From assembly GCF_023511815.1 (NCBI RefSeq), contig NZ_JAIMAV010000017.1, positions 1 to 41,877 of the forward strand: a stretch of DNA of 41,877 bases. The letters run 5' to 3'. The stretch comes from Alicyclobacillus sp. Its GTDB lineage: Bacteria; Bacillota; Bacilli; Alicyclobacillales; Alicyclobacillaceae. This document shows positions 7,787-17,427 of the stretch, piece by piece (position 1 is the first letter of the stretch; each line of letters starts with the position of its first letter). Under the pieces are notes generated by a model. It was not told the origin of the DNA. It made no database searches and saw nothing but the letters and a program-made list of their open reading frames with translations. The position numbers and the translations under genes were made by a program.

Positions 7787-9081
7787 TGGGGATGGACGGG
7801 AACCGCGGGGAAGCACCGGGATTCGCGCGGGGGGTCCGCACCGAATCGGACCCGGCGCGGCCCGGAGGATCGGCGCCTCTGAAGGACGCGCTCGACGAGG
7901 CGGTGCCGAGCGCCCTGTATGTGCACATCCCGTTTTGCGCCAGCCGCTGCCACTACTGTGATTTCACCACCTACGTCGCGCCGCGCCCGGTGATGGATGC
8001 GTACGTGCACCACCTGGCCGAGGAGTTCCGGCTCATTGGGGCGGTGGCGACGGAGCCGCTTCGGTCGGTGTTCTTCGGCGGGGGCACGCCGACACAGCTG
8101 TCGGTGCGCCAGCTGGACGCGGTGTTCGAGGCGCTGCATCGGCATTTTCGCCTGGCGGACGGGGCGGAGGTGACGATGGAGGCCAATCCGGGCACGGTGG
8201 ATGCAAAGAAACTGCAACGGTTGCGCGAGGCGGGGGTCAATCGCCTCAGCTTCGGCGCACAGACGTTCAACGACGCGCTTTTGCTGGCCATCGGCCGGCT
8301 TCACGACGCGGACACCATCCGCCGCAGCGTCGCCCTGGCGCAGGCGGCGGGATTCACCCAACTCAACCTCGACCTGATGTTCGGATTGCCGGATCAAACC
8401 CTGGATGATGTGCGGGAGAGCGTCCGCGAGGTGGTTCGCCTGGGGGTGCCGCACGTATCGGCCTACTGGCTGAAGGTGGAGCCGGGCACGCCCTTCGCCC
8501 GCTGGCAGGAGGCGGGCCTGTTGCCTCTGCCGGGAGAGGACCTGGAGGCGGATATGTACGATCTCGTCCGCGAAGAGCTCTCCGCGGCCGGATACCTGCA
8601 CTACGAGGTCAGCAACTTCGCCCGTCCCGGGTTCGAGGCCCGGCACAACCTGGTCTACTGGCGCAACGAACCGTACTTCGCCGCCGGCGTCGGCGCACAC
8701 GGGTATGCGTTCGGCGAGCGGTATGAGAATGTCACCGAACTGCCGGCGTACGCCTCGCATCTGTCCGCCGGGCGCAGACCGGTCGCGGCGGCGCACCGCG
8801 TGTCACCCGCGGAGTCGGCGGAAAACACGGTGATGCTCGGGCTGCGCCTGCGCCGCGGGGTCGAGGCGTCGCGGTTTTTGTCGCGGCACGGGGCGCGGCT
8901 GGAGGAAGTGTTCGGCGGTGTCATCCCGCCGCTGGTCCAGCGCGGGCTGCTCGCCTGGGACGGGGACCGGCTCCACGTCACGGAGGAAGCGTGGCCGGTG
9001 GCGAATCTGGCCTTCGAGCCGTTCGTCGGCGCGCTGACATCCGATGACGGAAGCCCCGGTGGGCGCGCGGGGATCAATTGA
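7786..9081 (+). CDS. hemW: radical SAM heme chaperone HemW
   Basis: HemW binds heme and a [4Fe-4S] cluster and delivers heme to respiratory enzymes. It is often misnamed coproporphyrinogen III oxidase. The cluster motif is C51-x3-C55-x2-C58 (CASRCHYC), preceded by YVHIPF. GGGTP follows further on, and the HemW-specific heme motif HNLVYW is present. This supports HemW rather than HemN, whose motif has a fourth cysteine. The 431-residue product is about 45-50 residues longer than usual. Part of this is an unstructured N-terminal tail of about 43 residues before the first strand, so the true start could be further downstream. The stop codon TGA overlaps the -35 box of the hrcA promoter. Confidence 0.93.
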   Translation: MGMDGNRGEAPGFARGVRTESDPARPGGSAPLKDALDEAVPSALYVHIPFCASRCHYCDFTTYVAPRPVMDAYVHHLAEEFRLIGAVATEPLRSVFFGGGTPTQLSVRQLDAVFEALHRHFRLADGAEVTMEANPGTVDAKKLQRLREAGVNRLSFGAQTFNDALLLAIGRLHDADTIRRSVALAQAAGFTQLNLDLMFGLPDQTLDDVRESVREVVRLGVPHVSAYWLKVEPGTPFARWQEAGLLPLPGEDLEADMYDLVREELSAAGYLHYEVSNFARPGFEARHNLVYWRNEPYFAAGVGAHGYAFGERYENVTELPAYASHLSAGRRPVAAAHRVSPAESAENTVMLGLRLRRGVEASRFLSRHGARLEEVFGGVIPPLVQRGLLAWDGDRLHVTEEAWPVANLAFEPFVGALTSDDGSPGGRAGIN

Positions 9082-9106
9082 CAACCGCCATGGGAGTTGC
9101 TATGTT
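9078..9106 (+). promoter_or_regulatory. hrcA operon promoter (sigma-A)
   Basis: A perfect -35 box TTGACA (9078-9083) and a -10 box TATGTT (9101-9106) are 17 bases apart, with TGC before the -10. The -35 overlaps the hemW stop codon. Transcription should start near 9113, just ahead of the CIRCE operator. Confidence 0.9.
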
Positions 9107-9120
9107 CGATCTGAGCGAGT

Positions 9121-9147
9121 TTAGCACTCGTCCTCGGTGAGTGCTAA
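9121..9147 (+). promoter_or_regulatory. CIRCE operator
   Basis: A perfect inverted repeat, TTAGCACTC, 9 bases, GAGTGCTAA, matches the CIRCE consensus exactly. It lies in the 5' leader between the predicted transcription start and hrcA. HrcA binds CIRCE together with GroEL and represses the operon until heat shock titrates the chaperonin. Confidence 0.99.
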
Positions 9148-9204
9148 CAGATTGGCGCTGCGGCAGAGGACCGCGGGCAAGGCGCGTTCAGGAGGTGCTC
9201 GGCG

Positions 9205-10254
9205 ATGGACGTGCTGACGCCAAGGCAGAAACTGATCCTGGCCGCCATCGTGGAGGATTACATCCGATCGGCGGAGCCGGTCGGGTCTCGGACGCTCTCG
9301 AAGCATCAGGACTTTCAATTGAGTCCGGCGACCATCCGAAACGAGATGGCGGATCTGGAAGAATTGGGATATTTGGATCAACCCCACACCTCGGCGGGAC
9401 GCGTGCCGTCTCAGAAGGGATACCGATATTACGTGGATCATCTGGCGACGCGCCGGGAGATGGACCCGCAGACGCTGCGGGTGCTGCGCGATTTGTTCCG
9501 CCAGCGCATGGACGAGGTGGAGCGCGTCATCCAGCAGACGGCGACGGTGCTGTCGCAGCTGACCCAGTACGCGGCCATCGCGCTGGGACCGCTGATTCAC
9601 CAGCAGCACATCCGGCACATTCAGCTGGTGCCGCTCGGCGGCAACGCGGCGGTCGCCATCCTGGTGACCGACACCGGGCACGTGGAGAATCGCCACGTGA
9701 CCCTTCCCGACGACATCCCGCCCGGCGAGATGGTGCGGCTGGTCAACCTGCTCAACGCCAAGCTGGTGGGCACACCGCTGGCACGGCTGCGTTCGCACCT
9801 GTATCAGGAGATTGCGGCCGAGATGGTCGAGACCCTGGAGCGGTACGAAGACGCCATCTCGGTGCTCGACCAATTGAGCGAAACCCTGGTCAACGGGCCC
9901 GGCCAGGTGGTGGTCGGCGGGGTGACCAACATGCTCGGGCAGCCCGAGTTCCGGGATGTGGAGCGGGTGCGTCCGGTGCTCGAATTGCTGGAGTCCGCCG
10001 ATTGGCGCAGAGCCCTCGACCTGGTTCCGCTGACCGGCCCGGGGGTGCAGGTGCGCATCGGCATGGAGAACCCGGTGGCGAGCCTCCAGGATTGCACCGT
10101 CGTCTCCGCAACCTACACGGTGGGCGGGGTGCCGGTCGGCAGCATCGGGGTGATTGGCCCGACGCGGATGAATTACGCGCGGGTGATGCGCATTTTGGAA
10201 TACACGGCCGGCGCCCTGACGCGCCTGATGACCGAACGGCTGACCGGTTCGTGA
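9205..10254 (+). CDS. hrcA: heat-inducible transcription repressor HrcA
   Basis: Autoregulatory repressor of class I heat-shock operons; it binds the CIRCE site 58 bases upstream of its own start. The 349-residue product has an N-terminal winged helix. Its recognition region reads SPATIRNEMADLEELGYLDQPHTSAGRVPS (given here as residues 38-67), which is highly conserved. It is followed by the GAF-like dimerisation domain and the conserved C-terminal segment GVIGPTRMNYARVM. GGAGGTG at 9191-9197 sets the ATG at 9205. It heads the order hrcA-grpE-dnaK-dnaJ, as in B. subtilis. Confidence 0.97.
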   Translation: MDVLTPRQKLILAAIVEDYIRSAEPVGSRTLSKHQDFQLSPATIRNEMADLEELGYLDQPHTSAGRVPSQKGYRYYVDHLATRREMDPQTLRVLRDLFRQRMDEVERVIQQTATVLSQLTQYAAIALGPLIHQQHIRHIQLVPLGGNAAVAILVTDTGHVENRHVTLPDDIPPGEMVRLVNLLNAKLVGTPLARLRSHLYQEIAAEMVETLERYEDAISVLDQLSETLVNGPGQVVVGGVTNMLGQPEFRDVERVRPVLELLESADWRRALDLVPLTGPGVQVRIGMENPVASLQDCTVVSATYTVGGVPVGSIGVIGPTRMNYARVMRILEYTAGALTRLMTERLTGS

Positions 10255-10298
10255 CGAGCCGGGGCCCATTCGGCGCGCCGTGGACAGGCCGGTGAGGG

Positions 10299-10315
10299 AG
10301 CCGGCAGCGCCGGCT
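10299..10315 (+). other. hairpin in the hrcA-grpE spacer
   Basis: A perfect 7-base-pair stem (10299-10305 with 10309-10315) and a 3-base loop sit directly before the grpE Shine-Dalgarno (GGAGG, 10316-10320). In B. subtilis the transcript is cut between hrcA and grpE near a stem-loop. A similar role here is an inference. Confidence 0.5.
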
Positions 10316-10332
10316 GGAGGGAGAGGTCAGAC

Positions 10333-10968
10333 TTGCAACGGGAAGACGACAGGACGAACGAGACGAAGGACGAGGCGCGGGCGCCCTCGGGGGTTGAGCC
10401 CACGGACGCCGCCGAGACACCCGACGGGGCCGCGGAGGACAGGGAGGACAGCGCGGGCGCCCCGGGGGACGCGGCGGCCGAGGACGCGGCGGCGGAGGAT
10501 GCCGCGGAGCCGGTGGCCGACCCGGCGGCGGAGGCCGCCCGCCTGGCGGACGAGGTGGAGCGCCTGCGCCAGCAGCTGTTGCGTGCGCACGCCGACTTCG
10601 ACAATTTCCGCCGGCGCACGCGACAGGAGAAGGAGGACCTGCAGTGGTTCGCGAACAAGCAGCTCCTCGTGGAGCTGTTGCCCGTGGTCGACAACTTTGA
10701 ACGGGCTCTGGCGGCATCCGGCGAGGCATCCGACCTTCGCGCCGGCGTGGAGATGGTGCACCGGCAGCTGGTCGGCATCCTGGAGAAGTTCGGGGTGACG
10801 CCGGTGCCCGCGGTCGGGGAGAAGTTCAATCCGACGGTGCACGAGGCGGTCATGCAGGAGCCGGCGGGCGAAGGGGCTGAGCCCGGCGTGGTGGTGCAGG
10901 AGCTGCAGCGCGGGTACATGCTGAAAGACAAGGTTTTGCGGCCCGCGATGGTGAAGGTGACCGTGTGA
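10333..10968 (+). CDS. grpE: nucleotide exchange factor GrpE
   Basis: GrpE opens the nucleotide pocket of DnaK so that ADP is replaced by ATP. The 211-residue product starts with about 65 acidic, low-complexity residues rich in Ala, Glu and Asp. A long coiled coil follows (RLADEVERLRQQLLRAHADF), then the conserved DNFRRRTRQEKED region and the C-terminal beta domain. The latter holds NPTVHEAV and a tail GYMLKDKVLRPAMVKV. A TTG start was chosen at 10333, since GGAGG lies at 10316-10320 and the purine-rich GAGAGG follows. No ATG exists nearby. Confidence 0.95.
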   Translation: MQREDDRTNETKDEARAPSGVEPTDAAETPDGAAEDREDSAGAPGDAAAEDAAAEDAAEPVADPAAEAARLADEVERLRQQLLRAHADFDNFRRRTRQEKEDLQWFANKQLLVELLPVVDNFERALAASGEASDLRAGVEMVHRQLVGILEKFGVTPVPAVGEKFNPTVHEAVMQEPAGEGAEPGVVVQELQRGYMLKDKVLRPAMVKVTV

Positions 10969-10969
10969 G

Positions 10970-10996
10970 GGCCCGCCCCGGGGGACCGGGCGGGCC
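10970..10996 (+). other. hairpin in the grpE-dnaK spacer
   Basis: A perfect 9-base-pair GC stem (10970-10978 with 10988-10996) has a 9-base loop. It starts 2 bases after the grpE stop, and no T run follows. It is more likely an mRNA processing or stabilising element within the operon than a terminator. Confidence 0.5.
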
Positions 10997-11031
10997 ATTG
11001 TACGGGCGATTTGGGAAGGGAGGAGACGGAC

Positions 11032-12870
<1,839 letters not shown>

Positions 12871-12885
12871 CGGATGCGCGCGTTG

Positions 12886-12922
12886 ACGCCGCGCCAGCCC
12901 CACGGACGATTTGGCGCGGCGT
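12886..12922 (+). other. hairpin in the dnaK-dnaJ spacer
   Basis: A perfect 11-base-pair stem (12886-12896 with 12912-12922) has a 15-base loop. It lies in the 145-base space between dnaK and dnaJ, and no T run follows. It may limit read-through to dnaJ or protect the 3' end of dnaK mRNA. Confidence 0.5.
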
Positions 12923-13015
12923 GTCCTCACCGCCGGGCGGGGCGGGCGCGCCGCCAACGGGCGGGCGTTTGCCGATGCGAGCGGCGTGCCCGCGCGTGCT
13001 GGGGAGGTGCAGCCG

Positions 13016-14152
13016 GTGAGCAAGCGGGACTACTATGAGGTGCTCGGCGTCAGCCGATCCGCTTCCGCGGACGAGATCAAGCGCGCGTATCGCAAGCTGG
13101 CGCGCCAGTACCACCCGGATGTCAACAAGGAGGATCCGAACGCCGCCGAGAAGTTCAAAGAGATCAACGAGGCGTACGAGGTCCTCTCCGACCCGCAGAA
13201 GCGCGCCCACTACGACCAATTCGGCCACGCCGATCCGACCGCCGGCATGGGCGGCGCGGGGCCGGACTTCGGCCAGGGATTCGGCGGGTTCGGCGACTTC
13301 TCCGGCTTCGGTGACATCTTCGACATGTTCTTTGGCGGCGGTCGTCCGCGGGGGCCGCAGCGCGGCCAGGACCTGGAGTATGAGCTGGAGATCGACTTCG
13401 AGGACGCCGCGTTCGGGGTCGAAGAGGAGATCCAGGTCCCGCGCATGGAGACGTGTTCGACGTGTGAGGGTTCCGGAGCGAAGCCGGGCACGCGCGTGGA
13501 GCGCTGCCCGGTCTGCAACGGCACGGGCGAGCAGCAGAACGTGGTCAACACGCCCTTCGGCCGAATGGTCAACCGGCGCGTATGCACCGCGTGCCGCGGC
13601 CGCGGGGTGCGGATCCCGCACCCGTGTGAGGACTGTCACGGGACGGGGCGCCGGCGTGTCCGCCGGACGGTCAGCATCCGCGTGCCGGCGGGCGTGGACA
13701 CCGGGACGAGGCTGCGCATCCCGGGGGCGGGAGAGGCGAGCCCCAACGGCGGACAGCCGGGAGACCTGCACATCATCATCCGAGTCCGCCCACACGACGT
13801 GTTCGAGCGGGACGGCACCAACGTCTACGTGGATTTTCCGCTGACGTTCGTGCAGGCGGCTCTGGGGGACGAGGTGGAGGTGCCGACGCTCGACGGGAAG
13901 GTCAAACTCCGCATCCCGGAGGGGACCCAGTCCGGCACCACGTTTCGGTTGCGCGGCAAGGGCATCCCGAAGCTGGGATCGAACACGCGCGGCGACCAGC
14001 ACGTCCGGGTGCATGTGATCACGCCGACCCACCTGACCGAACGCCAGCGCGAGCTGTTGCGCGAGCTCGGCAAAGAGCTGGGCCAGGTGCCGCAGGAGCA
14101 ATCCAGGACCTTCATCGAGCGGATGAAAAGCGCGTTTCTGGGCGACAACTGA
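13016..14152 (+). CDS. dnaJ: chaperone protein DnaJ (Hsp40)
   Basis: Co-chaperone that delivers substrates to DnaK and stimulates its ATPase. The 378-residue type I protein has the full domain order: a J domain (residues 1-70) with the HPD motif in QYHPDVNK; a Gly/Phe-rich linker; the zinc domain with four CxxCxGxG repeats ([32 protein letters not shown]); and two C-terminal beta domains. The GTG start at 13016 is 8 bases after GGGGAGG (13001-13007) and gives the classical start [11 protein letters not shown]; the longer open frame from 12911 would begin inside the spacer hairpin. Confidence 0.97.
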   Translation: MSKRDYYEVLGVSRSASADEIKRAYRKLARQYHPDVNKEDPNAAEKFKEINEAYEVLSDPQKRAHYDQFGHADPTAGMGGAGPDFGQGFGGFGDFSGFGDIFDMFFGGGRPRGPQRGQDLEYELEIDFEDAAFGVEEEIQVPRMETCSTCEGSGAKPGTRVERCPVCNGTGEQQNVVNTPFGRMVNRRVCTACRGRGVRIPHPCEDCHGTGRRRVRRTVSIRVPAGVDTGTRLRIPGAGEASPNGGQPGDLHIIIRVRPHDVFERDGTNVYVDFPLTFVQAALGDEVEVPTLDGKVKLRIPEGTQSGTTFRLRGKGIPKLGSNTRGDQHVRVHVITPTHLTERQRELLRELGKELGQVPQEQSRTFIERMKSAFLGDN

Positions 14153-14159
14153 AGACGAC

Positions 14160-14190
14160 GGGCGCCCGGCCAGGAGCCGGGCGCCCATTC
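14160..14190 (+). terminator. hairpin after dnaJ
   Basis: A perfect 11-base-pair GC stem (14160-14170 with 14176-14186) has a 5-base loop and is followed by ATTC only. The stem is strong but the T run is poor, so it may be a partial terminator that reduces expression of prmA and rsmE relative to the chaperones. It ends 10 bases before the prmA ribosome binding site. Confidence 0.55.
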
Positions 14191-14209
14191 GTAGATGGGA
14201 GCGTATCGG

Positions 14210-15157
14210 ATGGAGTGGTGGCAGATTCGCCTGGCGGTGCCGGCCGAAGCCAGCGAGGCCGTGGCGGCCCGCCTGCAGGAATGGCCCGAGATCCAGGGCG
14301 TGGCGCTGGAGGGGCTGTGGGGAGAAGAACCCCCGCACCCGGAGTACGGGGAGTGGTTCGACGATTCGCTGTTGCACAGCGACCGCATGCAGGTGAGTGT
14401 GTACCTCCCGGCGACGGTGGCCGAGGACGAGTGGCGCCGGCGGCTCGCCCGGGATCTGGCGGCGGTGGCCGCCGCCGGCCTCGACGTGGACGGGGCGCTG
14501 GAGGGCGTCGAGGCCGAGCGCGTGGACGAGGCGCAGTGGGCGTCGGCGTGGAAGGAGGAATTCACGCCGATCCCGGTCGGCAGGCGGCTTCTCATCGTGC
14601 CCCGGTGGATGCGGGACGAGGCGGACCCGGAGGACCGGCTGCCGATTGTGATTGAACCGGGAATGGCGTTTGGGACCGGCACCCACGCCACCACGCAGCT
14701 GTGCCTGGAGGCGCTGGAGGACCTCCCGGTGGCGGGCGCGCGGGTGTTGGACATCGGGTGCGGCACCGGCGTTCTGTCCATCGGCGCCGCCAGGCTCGGG
14801 GCATCGTCGGTGACGGCGATTGATCTCGATCCGGTGGCCGTGCACGCCGCGGCGGAGAACGTGGCGGACAACGGCCTCTCTCGCGTGATCTCCGTTCGAC
14901 AAGGGGACCTTTTGCGCGACGTGCCCGCGCACGCAGGGTACGACGGGGCGCTCGCCAACATCCTGCGCGACGCGGTGATTGCCCTCGCCCCTCAGGCGGC
15001 GAAGGTCCTGGTCCCCGGCGGGTGGCTGGTCACGTCCGGGTTCGTCGAGGGACAGGCGGACCAGGTGGGCGAGGGGCTCAAAGCCGCCGGTTTTGACCCG
15101 GTTCGCCGGCTGCAGCGGGAGGACTGGGTGGCGCTGGTGGCGGTGAGACGCTCGTGA
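14210..15157 (+). CDS. prmA: ribosomal protein L11 methyltransferase PrmA
   Basis: S-adenosylmethionine-dependent enzyme that methylates amino groups of ribosomal protein L11. The 315-residue product has an N-terminal substrate-binding ferredoxin-like domain, where a typical WWQIRLAV strand is seen. The catalytic domain has PGMAFGTGTHATTQLCLEAL, the SAM loop DIGCGTGVLSIGAARLG and the ANIL active-site motif (GALANILRDAVI). The ATG at 14210 fits the GGGAG at 14197-14201; an in-frame ATG at 14195 would add five residues but lacks a binding site. Its stop overlaps the rsmE start. The order dnaJ-prmA-rsmE is conserved in Bacillales (yqeT-yqeU). Confidence 0.96.
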   Translation: MEWWQIRLAVPAEASEAVAARLQEWPEIQGVALEGLWGEEPPHPEYGEWFDDSLLHSDRMQVSVYLPATVAEDEWRRRLARDLAAVAAAGLDVDGALEGVEAERVDEAQWASAWKEEFTPIPVGRRLLIVPRWMRDEADPEDRLPIVIEPGMAFGTGTHATTQLCLEALEDLPVAGARVLDIGCGTGVLSIGAARLGASSVTAIDLDPVAVHAAAENVADNGLSRVISVRQGDLLRDVPAHAGYDGALANILRDAVIALAPQAAKVLVPGGWLVTSGFVEGQADQVGEGLKAAGFDPVRRLQREDWVALVAVRRS

Positions 15158-15918
15158 TGCCGCGCGTGTTCGTGGACGAGCCGATCACGCCCGGAGCGCG
15201 TCACACGGTCGGAGGGGAGGATGGCCATCACTACGCGCGGGTGCTCCGCGTCCGGCGCGGGGAGGTGCTGGCCGTGGCCAGCGGCGGGCGCGCGTACCGC
15301 TGCGAGGTGGCGGCGGTCGACGCCCGCGCCGGGCGGGTGGACATCGTCGTGGGCGATCCGCTGCCGCCGGCGGAACCGAGGCGGCCGGTGTTTCTTCTCC
15401 AAGGCCTGGCGAAGGGTGATAAAATAGAGAGCGTTATTCAGCACAACACGGAGGCCGGGGCGGCCGGTTTCTGCGTGCTCGCGGCGGCGCGATCGGTGGT
15501 GCGTCTGGACGCGCGCCGGGCGGAGGAGCGGTGTGTCCGTTGGCGGCGGGTCGCACGCGAGGCGGCGGCCCAGGCGCAGCGGGACATCGTCCCGGAGGTC
15601 GGCTTTGCCGGCCAACTGGATCAGGCGATGGCGTGGCTCTCGGCCCGGGGGGTCGCGCGGGTGCTCCTGCTCGACGAGCTGGAGTCGGCCCGCGGCTTTC
15701 GCCAGGCGTTGGAGGAGGCTTCCGCCGGCGAGGGCGGCGGAGCGGCGATCGCGGTGGCCGTCGGGCCGGAGGGTGGCTGGGACGACCGGGAGCGGACCCG
15801 GTTTCTCGAACTCGGGGCCGTCGCGGTGACGTTGGGACCGAGGATTCTGCGGACGGAGACGGCGGGATTGGCGGCCGTGTCCGCGATTCTGTATCACGAC
15901 GGGGAATTCAGGAGGTGA
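15157..15918 (+). CDS. rsmE: 16S rRNA (uracil1498-N3)-methyltransferase RsmE
   Basis: SPOUT-class enzyme that methylates U1498 of 16S rRNA. The product has 253 residues. The N-terminal PUA-like domain includes HHYARVLRVRRGEVLAV. The C-terminal knotted domain carries the hallmark VGPEGGW and the knot segment TLGPRILRTETA, which bind S-adenosylmethionine. The ATG at 15157 overlaps the prmA stop (TGATG); a GTG three bases earlier is equally possible. Known as yqeU in B. subtilis, where the gene is also between prmA and mtaB. Confidence 0.96.
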   Translation: MPRVFVDEPITPGARHTVGGEDGHHYARVLRVRRGEVLAVASGGRAYRCEVAAVDARAGRVDIVVGDPLPPAEPRRPVFLLQGLAKGDKIESVIQHNTEAGAAGFCVLAAARSVVRLDARRAEERCVRWRRVAREAAAQAQRDIVPEVGFAGQLDQAMAWLSARGVARVLLLDELESARGFRQALEEASAGEGGGAAIAVAVGPEGGWDDRERTRFLELGAVAVTLGPRILRTETAGLAAVSAILYHDGEFRR

Positions 15919-15923
15919 CGGGG

Positions 15924-17375
15924 ATGCCGACGGTGGCGTTTCACACCTTGGGCTGCAAGGTGAACTTTTACGACACGGAGGCCATCTGGCGCATGTTCAA
16001 GGCGGCCGGGTACGAGCAGGTGCCGTTCGAGGAGCGGGCGGACGTGTACGTGATCAACACCTGCACCGTGACCAACACGGGCGATCGCAAGTCGCGGCAG
16101 ATGATCCGCCGGGCGGTTCGGACCAATCCGGACGCGACCGTCGTCGTGACGGGTTGCTACGCCCAGGTCGCACCCGACGAGGTCGCGAAGATCGCCGGGG
16201 TGGACCTGGTGGTCGGCAACGACCGGAAATCGAAGATCGTGGAGCTGGTGGAACAGGTCCAGCGCGAGCAGCACCCGTACCAGGCGGTGGGCAACATTCT
16301 GAAGACGCGTGAATTCGAGGAGATGGACGTCCCGTTCTTCGAGGAGCGCACGCGTGCCAACCTGAAGATCCAGGACGGGTGCAACAACTTTTGCACGTTC
16401 TGCATCATCCCGTACGCGCGCGGGCTCATCCGCAGCCGCAGGCCGGAGAACATCGTGGTGCAGGCGACAAAGCTCGCCAAGGCGGGATACCGGGAGATTG
16501 TCCTGACCGGCATTCACACCGGCGGATACGGGGCGGACCTGGACGGGTACCGGCTGTCCCATCTGCTCGAGGCGCTCGAGGCGATTCCGGAATTGTACCG
16601 GGTGCGGATCAGCTCCATCGAGGCCAGCGAGATCGACGATCGCCTGATTGACGTGCTCGGCCGCTCGCGCAAGGTCTGCCGGCACCTTCACATCCCGCTC
16701 CAGGCGGGTCACGACGAGGTGCTGCGGCGCATGAACCGGCACTACCGGGTGGCGGCCTACGCGGAAAAGTTGGCGAGCCTACGGGCGGCGTTGCCCGACG
16801 TGGCCATCACCACCGACGTGATTGTGGGCTTTCCGGGGGAGACGGACGAATATTACGAGGCCTCGGAGGCGTTTGTGCGCGAGATGGCGTTCTCGCAGCT
16901 GCACGTGTTCCCGTACTCGCCCCGAAAGGGGACGCCGGCGGCGCGCTTTCGCGATCAGGTGCCGGAGGACGTGAAGGAGGCGCGCGTCCAGCGGATGCTG
17001 CGCCTGTCGCAGGAACTGGCCCATCACTTCGCATCCAGGCATCTCGGCCGGCGCCTAGAGGTCATTCCGGAGGAGCCGCTGCATCTGGAGGGACGGGGGG
17101 TGCACCCGGGGCAGGGACCCGACGGGAAGCCGGGGTTCTGGCTGGTCGGGCATGCCGACAACTACCTGAAGGTGGCGTTTCCCGTCCCGGAAGGGGTGGC
17201 GCCGGAGTCCATCATGGGCGAGGTGTGCGAGGTGGAGCTGACGGAGGCGGGCGGCCACCTGCAACAGGGACGGTTCATCGGTCAGCGGACGCATGCCCAG
17301 GTGGACCTGGACGCGGCGAGCGCGGTGCTGGATTCCGCCGCGACCCCCGCGAAGGCGTTGGCGGCCCGGGCGTAG
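15924..17375 (+). CDS. mtaB: tRNA t6A37 methylthiotransferase MtaB
   Basis: Radical SAM enzyme that converts t6A37 to ms2t6A37 in ANN-decoding tRNAs. The 483-residue product has an N-terminal MTTase domain with cysteines in TLGCKVN (C11), INTCTV and VTGCYAQ, which hold the second iron-sulfur cluster. The radical SAM triad is C153-x3-C157-x2-C160 (CNNFCTFC). A TRAM-like domain is expected at the C-terminus. GGAGGTG at 15911-15917 supports the ATG at 15924. A 15-base near-duplication spans the stop codon (17361-17375 and 17376-17390), so a second in-phase stop lies 15 bases after the first. Usual family length is about 430-450; the extra residues are in the C-terminal tail. Confidence 0.95.
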   Translation: MPTVAFHTLGCKVNFYDTEAIWRMFKAAGYEQVPFEERADVYVINTCTVTNTGDRKSRQMIRRAVRTNPDATVVVTGCYAQVAPDEVAKIAGVDLVVGNDRKSKIVELVEQVQREQHPYQAVGNILKTREFEEMDVPFFEERTRANLKIQDGCNNFCTFCIIPYARGLIRSRRPENIVVQATKLAKAGYREIVLTGIHTGGYGADLDGYRLSHLLEALEAIPELYRVRISSIEASEIDDRLIDVLGRSRKVCRHLHIPLQAGHDEVLRRMNRHYRVAAYAEKLASLRAALPDVAITTDVIVGFPGETDEYYEASEAFVREMAFSQLHVFPYSPRKGTPAARFRDQVPEDVKEARVQRMLRLSQELAHHFASRHLGRRLEVIPEEPLHLEGRGVHPGQGPDGKPGFWLVGHADNYLKVAFPVPEGVAPESIMGEVCEVELTEAGGHLQQGRFIGQRTHAQVDLDAASAVLDSAATPAKALAARA

Positions 17376-17390
17376 GCAGCCCGGGCGTAA
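17361..17390. repeat. 15-base tandem near-duplication over the mtaB stop
   Basis: GCGGCCCGGGCGTAG (17361-17375) is followed directly by GCAGCCCGGGCGTAA (17376-17390), with two differences. Each copy ends in a stop codon in the mtaB frame. It looks like a small slippage event at the gene end. Confidence 0.6.
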
Positions 17391-17427
17391 GCGGCAAGAC
17401 GGCGGGGACGAGAGAGGAGGCCATCGG

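Noticed and set aside
5840-7816. 658-residue minus-strand open frame opposite lepA
   Set aside because: Its composition (His, Arg, Leu, Asp) is that of the reversed complement of a GC-rich gene, and it covers lepA exactly.
7786-9081. Naming this gene coproporphyrinogen III oxidase (HemN)
   Set aside because: The HNLVYW heme motif and the three-cysteine cluster site point to HemW; HemN has an additional conserved cysteine and lacks the heme motif.
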